NCBI RefSeq assembly: GCF_001632365.1
Contig: NW_024468580.1
Span: 1-64,000 of the forward strand
Direction of reading: 5' to 3'
Source: Laetiporus sulphureus 93-53
Taxonomy: Eukaryota; Basidiomycota; Agaricomycetes; Polyporales; Laetiporaceae
DNA: 64,000 nucleotides
The notes below the pieces were generated by a model, which had not been told where the DNA came from, made no database searches, and saw only the letters and a list, made by a program, of their open reading frames with translations. Both the position numbers and the translations under genes were made by a program. Below, piece after piece: positions 47,250 through 60,017 of the stretch (the stretch's first letter is position 1; the number at the start of each line of letters is the position of its first letter).

Positions 47250-48308
47250 ATTTGAGGTGAAAGATGGTAAAGATATTGAAGGTAAAGTTCAAATCTTTCC
47301 AGCATCTTTACTGTCAATTTGTGATAAAAGGATTCAAAATATTACCAACATCTTTTCTTGTTAATGATGATGAAAAGATTGAAATGACATATTAGCAATC
47401 ATTTTTTTCAATTGTTTTACAATCTTTTAAACAAAGTCATAATAAAACATTTCAAAATCTTTTTTCATTCTTTTCTTATCAAAGCCAATGAACATATTGT
47501 GACCATGTCACATCATTATCATTTTACACTAAGCCAATATTAGAATATAAAGGTTAATACTTAGGTTCAAATGGTTGTACTATCTCTTAAAGCCTTAGTA
47601 CTAGCATAGTGTTGATCTCTACATATTAGCATGAGCTCAGTACTAGCATATTACTAACCTTTAGATCTTAGTACTAACATTTGAACCTTAGTACTAGCTT
47701 AGTGCTGACATAGCACTGGCATTTATATCTTAATACTAGCATAGTACTAACCTTCAGATCTTAGTACTAGCATTCAGACCTTAGTACTAACTTGGTACTA
47801 GCATAGTACTAACATTCAGACCCTAGTACTAATCTGCAGACCTTAGTACTAGCTTAGAACTAGCATAGTGCTAACTTTCAAATCTTAATACTAGCATAGT
47901 ACTAGCGTTTAAATCTTAGTATTAGCATATTGTCTTAGTAGTACTCTTCTGACCATAGTACTAGTATAGTGCCAACATATAAACCTGAGTATTAACCTCT
48001 ATATCTTCCTACTAGCTTAGTATATGAAAACAAGGGTGTAAAATAGTCACAATATTTTAGTCATCTTTGATAAAAAAAGAGTGAAAAAAGATTTTAAAAC
48101 TTTTGATCATAATTTTGTATGAAAGATCGTAAAATGATTGAAGAAATGATTATCAACATTTCAATCAATCTCCTTTCAATCATTTTATCATCTTTCACAA
48201 CAAAAGATGTTAAAAATATTTTAAATACATTTATCACAAATTGACAGTGAAGATGCTTAAAAGATTTGAACTTTTTCTTCAAAATTTTTATCATCTTTCA
48301 CCTCAAAT
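47250..48308. mobile_element. Inverted-repeat element with TACTAG-type tandem core
   Basis: Arms of about 230 bp start ATTTGAGGTGAAAGATG and end CACCTCAAAT, each with TA just outside. The centre (about 47,560-48,020) repeats a roughly 30-bp unit around CTTAGTACTAGCATAGTACTA with drift. Partial copies with the same end lie at 50,108-50,560 and 51,003-51,060. No transposase is present. Flanks of the other copies share GAAGCAATC beyond this end, so the true boundary may be slightly further out. Confidence 0.6.
47560..48020 (+). repeat. Degenerate tandem repeat (TTAGTACTAGCATAGTACTA)
   Basis: The motif TTAGTACTAGCATAGTACTA and variants recur about every 30 bp for roughly 450 bp. TACTA and TAGTA halves make each unit partly palindromic. 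Spacing is irregular and units are diverged, unlike a CRISPR array. Confidence 0.75.
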
Positions 48309-50107
48309 TATTGATTGCTTCATTCAGTATCTTCTTTGCCATAATATAATGTTACTTAAATACAGCTGCATCCTGAACAATCACACCATCCTTGATCTCT
48401 GTCAAAGGAACTGATATTTCAATGCAGGTAACAACATATACCCCTCAATCAATGTGGTAAATATCATGACAAACTTATAAAATCAATTGTGAAGAATATC
48501 AGAACCTCAAAAATCGTTTTTGTGAGAAATGGCCCTCTTACCCAAGTCTCATTGATCCACGATTCATACTTTCTCTAAAATATGTGAAGTACATAGTGTT
48601 TTTAAACTCTTTCTTTAATATTGCAGCAGAACATGTGTCTGAGTCCTCCACCACTCTTACTTGATTGCAAGGTCTGTGACCAGTGTCAGCTGAAGCTTCT
48701 TGAGTTTCTTAGCTTGTGTGAAATTTTTATACCAGCAGCTTAAAGCAAATGTATACAGCACAGAGAGCAAATCACATGCACACAACAACTACAGCTTTTA
48801 TACAAAAAAAAAGAATGGAGTGCAAACCAAGTTCAACATTTCCACAGCAACATGTCTCAGTTCTCCATGATGAGCTGATCCTTCAAAAGAAAAAGCTCAA
48901 AGGCATCTTTGGTGATGTTATGCTCAATGAAGTTCTTGCATAACCTCTGATTCACCAATACATGAAGTCAAGTCATATTCTGAATTCTGGAAGACATGAA
49001 GCAAGGCATGAGGTGATCTAGAGGAAGAGTCAGTGACTGCAGGAATTCTTCACTTTCTTATGCGATCGAGTTTCACATTATTCCTGCTTGCAGATGAACT
49101 GGACACATCTTGCAAGATGGTGAAGTTATCAGCAGAGACAGGCAGACAGAATCTCAGTGAGGTGGAGTGCTGTGACATGTTTGTGGAACTGATCACCTGC
49201 TTCAAACATTGATGATGTCAACATAAGTCAAATTGCATGATGGTAGTTATATATTGATCTTGTGATGCTATGTGACACTGCAGGAAGACTGAAAGTGAAA
49301 GATGCTACTCACCTCTGTGACTACAACTCATGCACTGACTTTGGCTCAGAGATGTTTGAATGGGTGACAGCCACAGCAGTCTGTTCATGAGGTGACTAAA
49401 TGACAAGCCAGGCAAGTAGAGAAATTAAGTCATTGCACTTACTTTTCAGCTGATGCCTGCAGTCCTCACATCCTGAGCCTTGCACCGATTGAACAGTTGA
49501 GATCTCTTGTTGATATACTTCTGAGTGTAGATGTGTGCTGGCCACATATCAACATAATGCTCAGCATCTCTCCATTTCTGCTTTACCTTTGGTGACCAGC
49601 AAGGGGTTAGACCATGACTATCACCCTAAGCTTAACGAGAATACACCTCATTATAATGTTTCACCCAATTGTGACCATCTCAGTGATGCATACCTGTATG
49701 AAGATCTAGATGAATGCCTGCAGAGTTGCGAACAATATCCTTTGCATTGGCCAAACCATATATGAATGAGCAGGTCTGAAATGCATGCCAGAAATCACTC
49801 ACTAAGAATTGTTTAAACTTCATCTTACTGACACATATGTATATGGCCTTTGAGCATCTACTTCCCTGAACAGGACATATACAGAATGAGCACACTTTCA
49901 TGAGGCCTTGAAATAATCTCTATTGCATGAGAGCATGCAGGGGACCTCCTTGCCATAAGACATGAGTGAGAGATTGCTAGAAATGACAATAAATGACTTA
50001 CTAGCCATCGTCCTCACCACTGAAGTTTATGAGATGCAGGGTGTTGATGGTGGTAGCAGAGAAAAGAAACACAATGTTCAAATCTGACACTGGATGAAGC
50101 AATCGAA
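48309..50107. other. AT-rich tract, no genes
   Basis: Only short frames are present. A sequence containing GGCCCTCTTACCCAAG (about 48,530) is an inverted relative of GTAAGAGGGCCATCTCTGGC (about 60,457) and GTAAGAGGGTCATTCCTGGC (about 59,513), so a dispersed repeat family is present. Nothing else is identified. Confidence 0.4.
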
Positions 50108-50560
50108 AATCTGAGGTGAAAGATGATAAAATTTTAAAGAAGAAGTTTAAATCTTTTAAGCATATTTACTATCAATTTATGATAAGTATTTAAAATATAT
50201 GTAACATCTTTTGTTGTGAGAGATGATGAAAAGATTGAAAGGAGATTGGATGAAATATTAATAATCATTTCTTCAAATCTTTTATAGAAAATTATAATGA
50301 AAAGCTTTTAAAACATTTTCTTTTTCTTAAATCTAAGATGATGAAAATATTGTGACTATGTCACACCCTTGTCATCATATACGAAGCTAGTACCAACACA
50401 TAGAGGGTAATGCTTAATTTTATATGTTAGCACTATACTAGTACTATGATCAGAAGAGTAATACTAAGATTCTAATATTAACAGTATGCTAATACTAAAA
50501 CTTAAATGCTAGTACTATGCTAGTATTAAGGTCTGAAGGTTAGTAAGATAGGGGACACCA
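50108..50560. repeat. Partial second copy of the TACTAG inverted-repeat element
   Basis: It begins AATCTGAGGTGAAAGATGAT and runs through the arm into the tandem core, which here is in opposite orientation to 47,560-48,020 (for example GCTAGTACTATGCTAGTATTA). The far arm is missing. Confidence 0.6.
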
Positions 50561-51060
50561 GGACCAACCTCCCCTTATATAAGCATTCTGCCACTATTCT
50601 GCTGACTGCTATTATGATGACAGCTGCTCATGCACAGCCATTCTGCTTAATAGCATAGATACATGGTCCAATGCTTCAATTCTATTGATCAGAATTTCGA
50701 AATGTAAAATTTTAAGGGAGATATTGGACCAAATATTCTGTCAGTCTCAACCAGTGATTCTATGCTGTTCTGCAGCTTTTCACCTCTGGAGCATGAGCAA
50801 TTTGGCAGCTTATGTAATGGTCATGTAATGCATTGTGGCTGCCACACTTACCACATATGGTCAGAATAAATAATCCTTGAGTCTTGACTTGATCTGTGTC
50901 GATATCATGGGCAGGCAGTCTGCTGAAAAAATGGGTGCATCTTCAGAACTTAGTCAAAGCATGCACACATCTCATTCACACTGGGTGAAACAATCAATAA
51001 TTTGAGGTGAAAGATGGTAACGAGATTGTAAAAAAGTTTAAATCTTTTCAGCATCTTTAC
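50561..51060. other. Non-coding AT-rich tract
   Basis: No ORF is supported. A CTTATATAAGC sequence near 50,576 resembles a TATA box and the stretch could be a decayed solo LTR, but I cannot define ends. The last 58 bases are a third copy of the TACTAG-element end, cut by the LTR that follows. Confidence 0.35.
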
Positions 51061-51472
51061 TGTGTTACCTGCGAGCTATCTTGAGATAAGCCAATAGCAT
51101 TAATCTACAAAGTCGTACGATGCTTATCATGAGATCTTGCCATATGGCTACAGGGTCAGGCGGTCATGCCTCCTGACTATAACTACTTCTATCTACGAGA
51201 CTGTTTTCATGTAGCAGAGCTCCGTATCTCATGGTGTTGTAGGGCTTATCCTATTGGAGGATAAGTGACCAGATTTTGAGTCTTCAGATATGGTGCCTTA
51301 TCTATTAGGCAGAATAGTTAGTATCTGTCATGTGACATGTGCATGTGATAATGTGCACAAGGTCTTAGCACGTGATATGGGCACTTAAGATATACATGTG
51401 AGTGGACACGTGAATAGTCACGTGACCATAAAGTGAGCAATAAAATAATGTGAAATGTTACAGTTTGTGACA
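51061..51472 (-). repeat. 3' LTR of the decayed chromovirus
   Basis: On the minus strand it starts TGTCACAAAC and ends GTAACACA (TG...CA). It is directly preceded by a purine-rich tract (minus strand AAAGGGGGGGTAG, about 51,473-51,486). The left edge cuts into a copy of the TACTAG element end. Confidence 0.75.
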
Positions 51473-51849
51473 CTACCCCCCCTTTTTGGTATGAACTCCA
51501 TTGAATAGCAGATATTTTCGTTATGGCCAACGAATTGTTATGATGAATTTGAGCCGTCCGTACGTGAGCTGGTGAAATTCGATCATCTTCAGAAGGTCAA
51601 TGATGAAATAGGATTGGTTTTCAAGTGTGATGTGCTTGTGCAGCAGCTTGTTCAATGCAAACTTTATCATAGCCAGACTTTTAGTGAAATGGTTCGTGTT
51701 CTGGATATAGCAATAATTCCTAAGGCTCAGTGCTTCACACACCGGTTCATTCCTTTTTGAAGTCTTGTTGGAATTTTATCTGCCTGTAGAACTGAAACTG
51801 CCTTGTGCTCGAATGCGTGCTGCATTCCCTCATGCCTTGACATAAGCCT

Positions 51850-52190
51850 CCTTTTCTTCTTTGTTGAAGAGGTATCTCTTGATGGTATGGGTAATAGTAT
51901 GCGCTCAACGATAAGCTGAGCAATTCGGTCAGAAATGTTAACTGTGTAGGGTAGATCAGTTGCATTGGAGAGTAGTACTTTAACCTCTCCTCGATAGTCA
52001 CGATCTATTACCCCTGCTTGGGCATCTATCCCCTTAAGTGCCATTCCACTTCATGAAGCGATTCGAGAGTATGTTCCTGGTGAAGGTTTAATTTTTAGTC
52101 CTGTAGACACTAGTGCACGAGAATGTGGTGGTATGATTATGCGATCAGTGGCATATAAGTTGAGGTCAGCTGACTCAGTAGTAGTGCGTA
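51850..52190 (-). pseudogene. dUTPase domain after the chromodomain, degenerate
   Basis: The motifs are SADLNLYATD (motif I, weak), YSRIAS-stop-SGMA (motif II, with TGA where the conserved Arg of RSG belongs), [17 protein letters not shown] (motif III) and [11 protein letters not shown] (motif IV). The C-terminal RG.GFGSTG motif V is not recognisable. The order, after the chromodomain and just before the 3' LTR, differs from the young element, where dUTPase precedes protease. Confidence 0.8.
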
Positions 52191-52364
52191 GTGGTAGTTT
52201 GGCATTGTCTGTTAGATGTTGTGTTTTTAGATATCCGTTTCTAGATGTTGCTGCATCATGAAGTTCTCGTTCTTTGGGAGTCATGTCATCATAGTTGGCC
52301 AGGCTATCCTGAATATCTTGGCTCGGGTCGTAATTAGGATCGGGCGATAATGTTATTGCCATGA

Positions 52365-55300
52365 TCAGAGCCGTTGGATGTTCTTCATGGAATTCTTCGA
52401 TTAATTCCGTGGCATTACCCAGGTTAATGATCAGTTCCCACGAGTTTTCTTCATCCCCATATCCTTTCCATTTGACAAGGTATTGTATTTTTTTTCGTAC
52501 AATCCTTGAGTCCAGTATCTGTTCAACTTCATATTTGAGTTCTTTACCAACAGGTATGGGCGCTGGCTGTGCGTGTCACCATTTGGATATTGTATCCTCC
52601 ACAAAGGGTATTAATTGGCTGGCATGAAACACTGGGTGAACTGAAATGTTTTTTGGTAAGTCGATCCTGAAAGTGACAGGACTGAGTTGTTCCTTAATCG
52701 TGTAAGGACCAGCACGACAGGGGTTAACTTTCCTTTCCATCATTTGCCAATTGTGAATGTCAATAATGACATGGTCTCCTTGTTTAAAGGGCACCTTGGC
52801 AATGTGCTGGTTATAGTACCATTTCATTCATTCTGCCGCTAGAGTGAGTGGTGCCTTGGCCTGCTCCTGTGCTTCTTTTCATGCATTCTCGTAGTCGCCG
52901 ATTTCTGGATGTGATGCTGACTTGGTTACAGAAGGTCCTGCCCTTGGATGATGTCCGTATTCAATAAAGAACGGTGAACTTTTAGTACTTTCATGTGCTT
53001 GGTTTTTTTTTTTTTAGCATTTATTTCTATCCCACGCTATGTGCGGTGCTTGGTTATTATATGCAAATTCTGCAGCTGGTAGGAATTTGACCAGTCATTT
53101 GACCAATAGTTGCAATAGCAGCATAAGTACTGTTTCAGAGATTGGTTGACTCTCTCAGTTTGCCCATCCATTTGTGGATGATAGGCAGTTGACATGGATG
53201 ATTTAATGCTCAACAATTTGCACCATTCTTGGAATAGTTTACTGGTGAATTGAGGTCCTCGATCACTGATGATTTGTCTAGGAAGATCGTGTTGGGTCCA
53301 CACACATTCGTACATAAGGTGTGCTAGGTCCTTTGCCGAGAATTCATTGGTGATCGGGAAGAAGTGAGCTCGTTTGCTAAATCTATCCACCATAACACAT
53401 ATTGCATTGTGTTTCTCTGACTTTGGTAACTGAGTGATTAGGTCTACCATTATAATATCCCATGGATGTTCTGGTACATTATTGGATTGTAGAGGACCGT
53501 ATGGTGGCTTTTTGATATTTTTGTATCTTTGGCAAGTTTCACATGCCGAAACATATCTTTTAACATAGTATGTCATTTGAGGCCACCAATAGTTCTGAAA
53601 TAGGTACTCGTATGTCTTCCATCTTCCAGGGTGTCCCGTGGATGGTAAGTCATAATGTGTTATGAGTACCTCGTGTCTTAGAGATTCCTCTTTATCTGTC
53701 TTAGATACATAAACTTTTCCTCGATAAAGCAATAGGTCATCTTCGAAGTTCCAGTCTTCGAGTCCTTTTGCGAACTCCCATTCTTCTTTCTTGAGTAGTT
53801 CCTTGTATCCTTTGGTCACATCATCGTCTTTTAGCACTTCTTTGATCCTGGTAAGAAGTTTGTCATCATCTATTGGAGCCTCATGTGAGGGTTGCATTGC
53901 CCGTATGGCAAAATATTCGGGTTTTAGCATTGTTTTTGAGCAGTTGCCATGCTCTACCCCCTCTTCATAATCTAGTCTCCTGGACAGAAAATCAGCATGC
54001 AGCATGGTTGTTCCAGGTTGGTGCTGCAGATTAATATTGAAATAGGTCAGATATAGCGACCATCTAGCTTGCTGGCATGTTAACTTTTGCGCTGACTTGA
54101 AATACGTGAGGTTCTGGTGATCAGAAATGATCTGCACAACTTCAGGATGTCCCTCCAGATAGTGTCTCCATTCTTCGAGTGCTCGAATAATGGCAAACAT
54201 TTCTATGTCATAAATTTCATAATTTCGTTTATGCTCGTTTAGAGACTTGGAGTAATAGGCAACGGGATGATATAGTCCATTGTCAGACAGTTGTTCCAGA
54301 ACAGCACCAGTGGCAAAATTGGACGAGTCCATTTCTGACCTAAAGGGCTTATTGTCTTCAGGAATTTTAAGGATGAGGGCCGTTACGAAGGCCTGTTTGA
54401 GTGATTCGTAGGCATTTTGTGCTGCATCACTCCAGATCCATTCCTGAGACTTCTTTGTCAGTGTGTTAAGTGGTTTAGCAATTTTTGCAAAGTCTTTAAT
54501 AAAGCACCTATAAAAGTTGGTGAAGCCTAAGAATGCTTGTACTTGTTTGACTTTTGTCAGTACGGGCCATTCTAATATGGCTTTGACTTTGGATTGGTCC
54601 ATCGTTACAGAGCCTTTAGAGATAATCATCCTGAGATATTCAATAGATGACTGTTCGAAGAAGCACTTTTCTGGCTTAGTGAACAAATCATTATCTTGGA
54701 GACGCTTGAGCACTTCCTTAGTAAGTAAGCGATGAGTTGATATATCATCGAGATAGGCCACAACGTGGCCTTCAAGGATTAAATCCTTTAAGATCTCATT
54801 CATCATCGCCTGGAACATGGCTGGTGCATTGCAGAACCCAAAGAACATAATGTTTGCCTCAAAAAGACCACGGTGTGTGGTAAAGGCTGTTTTCCACTCA
54901 TCTCCTTCTTTTATGCATACATTATTGTACCCCCAGCGCAGATCCAGCTTAGTGAATATGGAGGCCTTTGATAATTGATCGATAAGGTCAGAGATTCGAG
55001 GGATAGGAAAACAGTTCTTTGTGGTAATTTCGTTGAGTTTACGATAATCCTGCACCAGTCGTAGAGTTCCATCCTTCTTTTTTATGAAGAAGACGGAAGC
55101 GGCTACTGGGCTCTTTGACTTTCAGATGTAACCTTTGCTTAATTGCTCATCGATCCATGAATTGAGTGAGTTTTGCTCAGCGGGGCTCATTGAATACTCC
55201 TTCACAGGTCTTGGAAGAGGTGCACCTTTTTCGAATTTGATAGAGTGGTCATAGGCTTTATGCATGGGCATACGTTCACTAGCCTTTTTAGAAAATACAT

Positions 55301-56042
55301 TTCCAAAAGCTTGCAAGTGCTTTGGGACATGTTTCGACCAATCCTTGTAATCCGCAGTTTCTTCATTCTCTTCATCTGTCCATTTCCCCATGTTAGTAAT
55401 TGCCATTACTAGACGGGCTATTTCTTCAGCTTCTGGGTCTCCTAGTTTGACCCAGTTGATGAATTTGTTCTCATCACCTCCTCCTTCCATTGCTTGATGT
55501 GGAACTGGCTGTTCATTGCAACCTTCCTCATCAAGAAGTTCCTCTGTCTCTTCTCGAGATATTCTTTGTATAAATTTTTTACACGACCCATTAATGGTAC
55601 ACAATTCAGGGCACCTGGTAAACTTCCATTGACTGGATTTCCAGTCAATTTCTGGGTTATGCATATATAAATATGTCATCCCAAGGATTATATCCTTATC
55701 GCCTAAGTTGGTGACAAGGCAACGATGAGTCAATCCGTGATCTCTGACCTTTAGATAGGCTCGAAGATAATACAGGATTTGACCATCTTTATTGATTGAT
55801 TTGTCTGCATTGTAGACATTGTATGGAGTTTTCAGCTTATAAAGAGTCAATCGATGTTCCCTAATGAACTTCTTGTTCACAAAGATTGAATATGCTCCTG
55901 AATCCACTAGGGCCTCAGCACATACTACTTTTCCTGATACCCACAGTTCCACAGGTAAATTGAAAATGGATTTGGTACAGAAGCTGTTTTGTACCATTAC
56001 ATTTTCAGGAATATGGTTAATATACATGTTTGTAGATGACAT
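52365..56042 (-). pseudogene. pol: Pol: PR-RT-RH-IN-chromodomain, inactivated
   Basis: The protease has ALVDSGAYSIFV. A TGA follows KGYI just before KSKSPVA, probably from CGA or AGA. The reverse transcriptase keeps VVAYLDD but lacks the usual residues between YLDD and the following His (deletion). RNase H is EMDSSNFATGAVL. Integrase has a zinc finger (HYDLPSTGHPGRWK...CETCQ), VDLITQLP, SDRGPQF and MDGQTERVNQ, then a frameshift near 53,040. A downstream frame holds the post-integrase region (VHPVFHASQLIPF) and a chromodomain (QYLVKWKGYGDEENSWE, about 52,430-52,530). It is non-functional. Confidence 0.88.
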
Positions 56043-56126
56043 ATGTCCTCAGCTTGACCCAGCCAGATTACAGAGATGGGTATCGAAAAAGTTACTGGCA
56101 CCAGGGGGATATCACCGTTTCACGCT

Positions 56127-57660
56127 TTACAGTGGTCCCTGCCAAAAAGACGACAGCTGTGATGTGGCTGGTTTGTTTGCCTGGAGCATGTCAGGCTTCG
56201 AGAATGTTGAGCGTAAGTGAGGGTACTTAGCCTCAAGGTGAGCTAGCGTCTCGAGATCAGTTTCCTCATCATCTGTGACTACTTCACGAATTCGCGCCAT
56301 GGTGAGTCTCGACGATTCTGCCTCCTCTTCATCATCTGTGACCTGCATCTCGATGCATCTGACAACTGTCTTATACTTCTTTTGACATTGCATCGCAGTT
56401 CTGGACCCTCTCTTCCCCCACCTCCATTCGTTCGCTCCTTTCATTTTCCCTCTTTGATCATTGCTTTCTTATATTCTTCACAGCGATGGCCAAATTTCCT
56501 CTTCTTCTTGCAGTATTTGCATACAGACAGCTTCTTGTCTGCAGCATTGACCTTCCCCTTGGTCATCACCTTCTTCTTTCCCTTGCCGGTGTTCTTTACT
56601 TCATCTACCTGCATGTCTTTTCTTGAGCTTGTGATAGTGAATGTATGCTTCATTCATCGTTCAATGTCCAAGTCCCAATTGAGGTAAGCCTCCCATGTGA
56701 TAGGCCACTGGTTCTCATCTGTTCCCACATGTACTTGCAGGATCTTTTCAGGTGTGATGCAGCGGATCTTTTCAATAAGATCCACGTCGGGCAAAGCAGA
56801 CTTGTTCGCCCACTTCTTGAACTTTTCAGCAAATTTGGACATGTCTGTCCAGGGGCTCTTTGTTAGACGTTTGACCTCAAGCTGTGCCTCTCGTGGCTTG
56901 TCCTTGGTGTTGTAAGATGTTGTGAGCCAGTTGACAAAGTCAGCCCACGTTCCAAGCAGTTGAGTCGTCTGGACCAGAGTGTAGTAGTTGTCTATGTAGT
57001 CATGGGCATCTCCCTCGAGGTAGGATAGTGACAGCTTAATCCTTAGCTGCTCATCCATGACATCATCCAGGTATAGGTAAATCTGTTCGAGCCATTCCTT
57101 AATTTTGGGAGTGCCATGACCCGAGAACTTCTCAGGTGCGGCAACTTTCTGCTTAGGTCTGGTTGCAGGTGGAGGGATTCAATCGGTGGTGCTGTGGCTG
57201 CTTGTCCTACTTGTAGGCCTTGAATTGCTAGCCTTAGCAGGTTGATTTCAGCCATGTTGGCATTGAGTACTGCTCACTGCCTAGTTTCTAGGTCAATTAC
57301 ATTTTGCCCTAGAAGCTGTTGCGTGTATAGCGACTGAGAGTGTGTCACTAACAGCCAATTCCTGGCTGCTCCCGTGATGTCTGCTGGGGCATTTGTGATG
57401 AAATCATTGTACACTGCCAGGTATGTGGCATTCAGTGCACTGGATTGATTCATCAGAGACATTGTTTGTGTGTGCGGAGTTAGAGGTATAGGTGAAGATA
57501 ATCGTGGCTGTGCAATTGAGGATGTTATAACTTGTGAAGAGGTTGTAGTTTCCTCCTCTGGTGGTGTTTGAAATAGTAACCCAAGGTCTGTAGATTGTGG
57601 ACCCGCCGAAGATGAATGTGATGAAGGGGGAGAGGTGTCACCAATTAAGCCGTAGCTCAT
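56127..57660 (-). pseudogene. gag: Gag, inactivated
   Basis: Pieces of the capsid region (LSYLEGDAHDYIDNYY, SPWTDMSKFAEKFKKWANKS) and a zinc-binding Cys/His cluster (CKYCKKKRKFGHRC) are clear. The frame is broken by TGA after LETRQ (57,274-57,276), TGA before MKHTF (near 56,654) and frameshifts near 57,180 and 56,441. Confidence 0.75.
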
Positions 57661-57964
57661 TCACAGTGATCTATCCTCTGAAATCTTCTGATTCTGAACT
57701 TCCGTCCAACCAATTGCTAGGAGAAGGGGTCCTCGATGTGAACCCAAATCCTCTTGGTATGGGCGGATATCTTTGTTTTCCTCGATTGTTTATCGCGTTC
57801 CTATCTCAGATTGGGCTAGAACTTCTTCGGTATGCAGGTAATGTTTTCTGTGGGTTTACTGTTTCTTGTGTGATCCTGTTTTGGAGACTGTTTATGAGTG
57901 TCCTATACGAATATTCATCTAGGTGACCTTCTTCGTTGAGTCAATCGATATTGGCTTCGATTTC

Positions 57965-58276
57965 TCAAAGCAGGGAATGCCTTTCTGAGGCTTGCCTTTG
58001 TTCCTCCTTGTGGTCTTCTTCAAGTGAATCGAGTGTTTCCTTGAGAGTATCGATCCACTTGAACCAATCCTCATAGTAGAGGACCCGAGAGGCGATGAGA
58101 CTAGATTCTCTGATGATGCAGTTGTACCAATGGTTAAACGGGATCTGAATGAATTCTACTTGATAGTTATCAAAGTAGCTAGATCCGACCCAACATTTGT
58201 ATTGATCGAAAGCTGTTATTGCTTTAGCTTGTTGAAAAGGATCAGCTGAGTCCCAAATTTCCTGGACAAATCTCAA
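57965..58276 (-). CDS. Short ORF upstream of gag in the decayed chromovirus
   Basis: A 103-codon frame lies upstream of gag. It is aromatic-rich (SSYFDNYQVEF, YEDWFKWIDTL) with a charged C-terminal half (LEEDHKEEQRQ). Size, position and composition mirror the 106-codon ORF at 11,318-11,638 of the young element, but clear sequence identity is not visible by eye. The function is unknown. Confidence 0.45.
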   Translation of the reverse strand: MRFVQEIWDSADPFQQAKAITAFDQYKCWVGSSYFDNYQVEFIQIPFNHWYNCIIRESSLIASRVLYYEDWFKWIDTLKETLDSLEEDHKEEQRQASERHSLL

Positions 58277-60017
58277 CGGTGTTTCTCCTAAACTGGATGT
58301 GCTATTTTCTATGACCTTAATGATGCTTCTTCTGTATATTCATCTGTGTATCATTGTACATAAGACATTCTTCACAATAAACTCCATCATCATCCCAAAG
58401 GACCACTAATGAATTGAAAGTCATATAACTCAGACCACGCCGGAAGCTCCACAATAGGATGGGCAAATTCGACACATACTGCAATCTAAGAAACAAAGAT
58501 CAGGCCACTCTGACTGCCATGCACTCTACTCCATGCACCTGGTGCCCAAACACGAGCATCCCATTCAGCATGATGTGTCTAAGAATTTATCGGCCTTGCA
58601 TCCTTGAAGTAATTATAAATGCAGATGTCGTGCCAACTGAACGTGAGAAAGACACCAGCAGCCTACCTGTCAAATTCACTTAAATCACTCGACCATCAGT
58701 GTGCTAGTGACCACCTTATTCACCTGAGGGGTTCACATCACCACATAATATGTTCACAATGGAGAGCCTACCAAGCTCGTCAAAATAAAACTGCTGCAAA
58801 ACTGTGTTCAAAGATTCACCTACAGCTGAGTGGCAGTGTGTTGTTGTGGTTTTTGAGCAGCACGATCTGCTCCTGTTTCATCTGATGGAGCAGGGTGTGC
58901 ATTTTTGGTGTATGCAACATTGACATGTAGTCTGATATGAATACAGGTCTGTGCACAGGGATCATCACATCAGTAGCATCAGAGGTGACCTTGCTTTTGA
59001 AGAGGTCCAGCATGGACTTTGTCAGCAAGATCGTCACCATCATCTCATCAATATACTCAATGTCCATTATCCCTGCTGCAACCTGGTCTGCAATGCAACA
59101 TGCATTCACTCTATTCCACATCACCTACATCACCTGCATCCATGACCGCTCACCAGGGAGCATCTCATACATATAGCTCCCACCTTATCTCTATCTGGAT
59201 GCCCTTCTTGAGACCTGCACTTTTGTCATGATGAAATAAGGGTGTTCATGAAGGTATCATAGCTCATGTATGCACTCATCAGATTCAGCACTGTGCTCCT
59301 GCCATCGAAGCTTGCATGATGAAATGAGTGCAAGCAATACATCTGCATCTCATGCTCTCCTCTTGAAGCCTGTGCCAGATTTGTATTTTTGAATCTCGGT
59401 CAGCACTGTACATGTCCACACCATGCATGTCATGTTTCTCCACTCACATTCAGCCTCACATGCTCCTGCATGCTGCACACATATGCACAGCCCACCTCAC
59501 CCGTCAAGAACTTGAGTAAGAGGGTCATTCCTGGCAGGAACGATTCCTGAGGTTTTAGGCTTTTAACTGCTAATATTTTAAAGTATGATCTTCGTAAGTT
59601 TTTCAGATATATCTTAATCATTTGACTGCTGTAAATCATTACTACACTACTGCACCTGATGTGATTAAGAAATCATAATGTATCACATTATGTATCAGTA
59701 TATTCAAGATGCACAGTATAAAAATATGGAGAAATTCAATGCAGTATTGCATGGATTGTCATCAAGCTAAATGTATGATATGCTTGACTTTATAATTAGC
59801 TACTTTACAGTCCTCTTACATTAAACTATTGCTAGTAATAATCCAACCATGAAACCATATGTGACCATTTATACCATTCACTGTTAAAGTAAAATGATAA
59901 GTGATAAATAAAGAATATCACACAATTACATTTTTATACTACTCTCTGCAATATGTAGTGTAAGATGAACCTAAGCTTGCTTTCCATTTGAATGATTGTT
60001 AAAGTTTTATATCTTGA
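58277..60017. other. AT-rich tract, no supported gene
   Basis: The expected 5' LTR of the decayed chromovirus is not here. A minus-strand frame at 58,816-59,124 has non-random composition (IEYIDEMMVTILLTKSMLDL) but no recognised domain. Part of the dispersed GTAAGAGGG repeat lies near 59,513. Confidence 0.4.

Larger units (their letters stand above)
51061..58276 (-). mobile_element. Decayed Ty3/gypsy chromovirus with C-terminal dUTPase
   Basis: On the minus strand a short ORF, gag, protease, reverse transcriptase, RNase H, integrase, chromodomain and a dUTPase remnant are followed by a polypurine tract and a 412-bp LTR. No matching LTR is found at the right side, so the element is 5'-truncated or rearranged. 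It is interrupted by at least four in-frame TGA codons, frameshifts and a small deletion after the YLDD motif. It is clearly older than, and distinct from, the 3,564-13,156 element. Confidence 0.88.

Noticed and set aside
47560..48020. CRISPR array
   Set aside because: Units drift in length and sequence, no constant spacers exist, and the context is a fungal genome.
51061..58276. Second full-length, active chromovirus
   Set aside because: Only one LTR is found, and gag, pol and dUTPase are interrupted by stops, frameshifts and a deletion.
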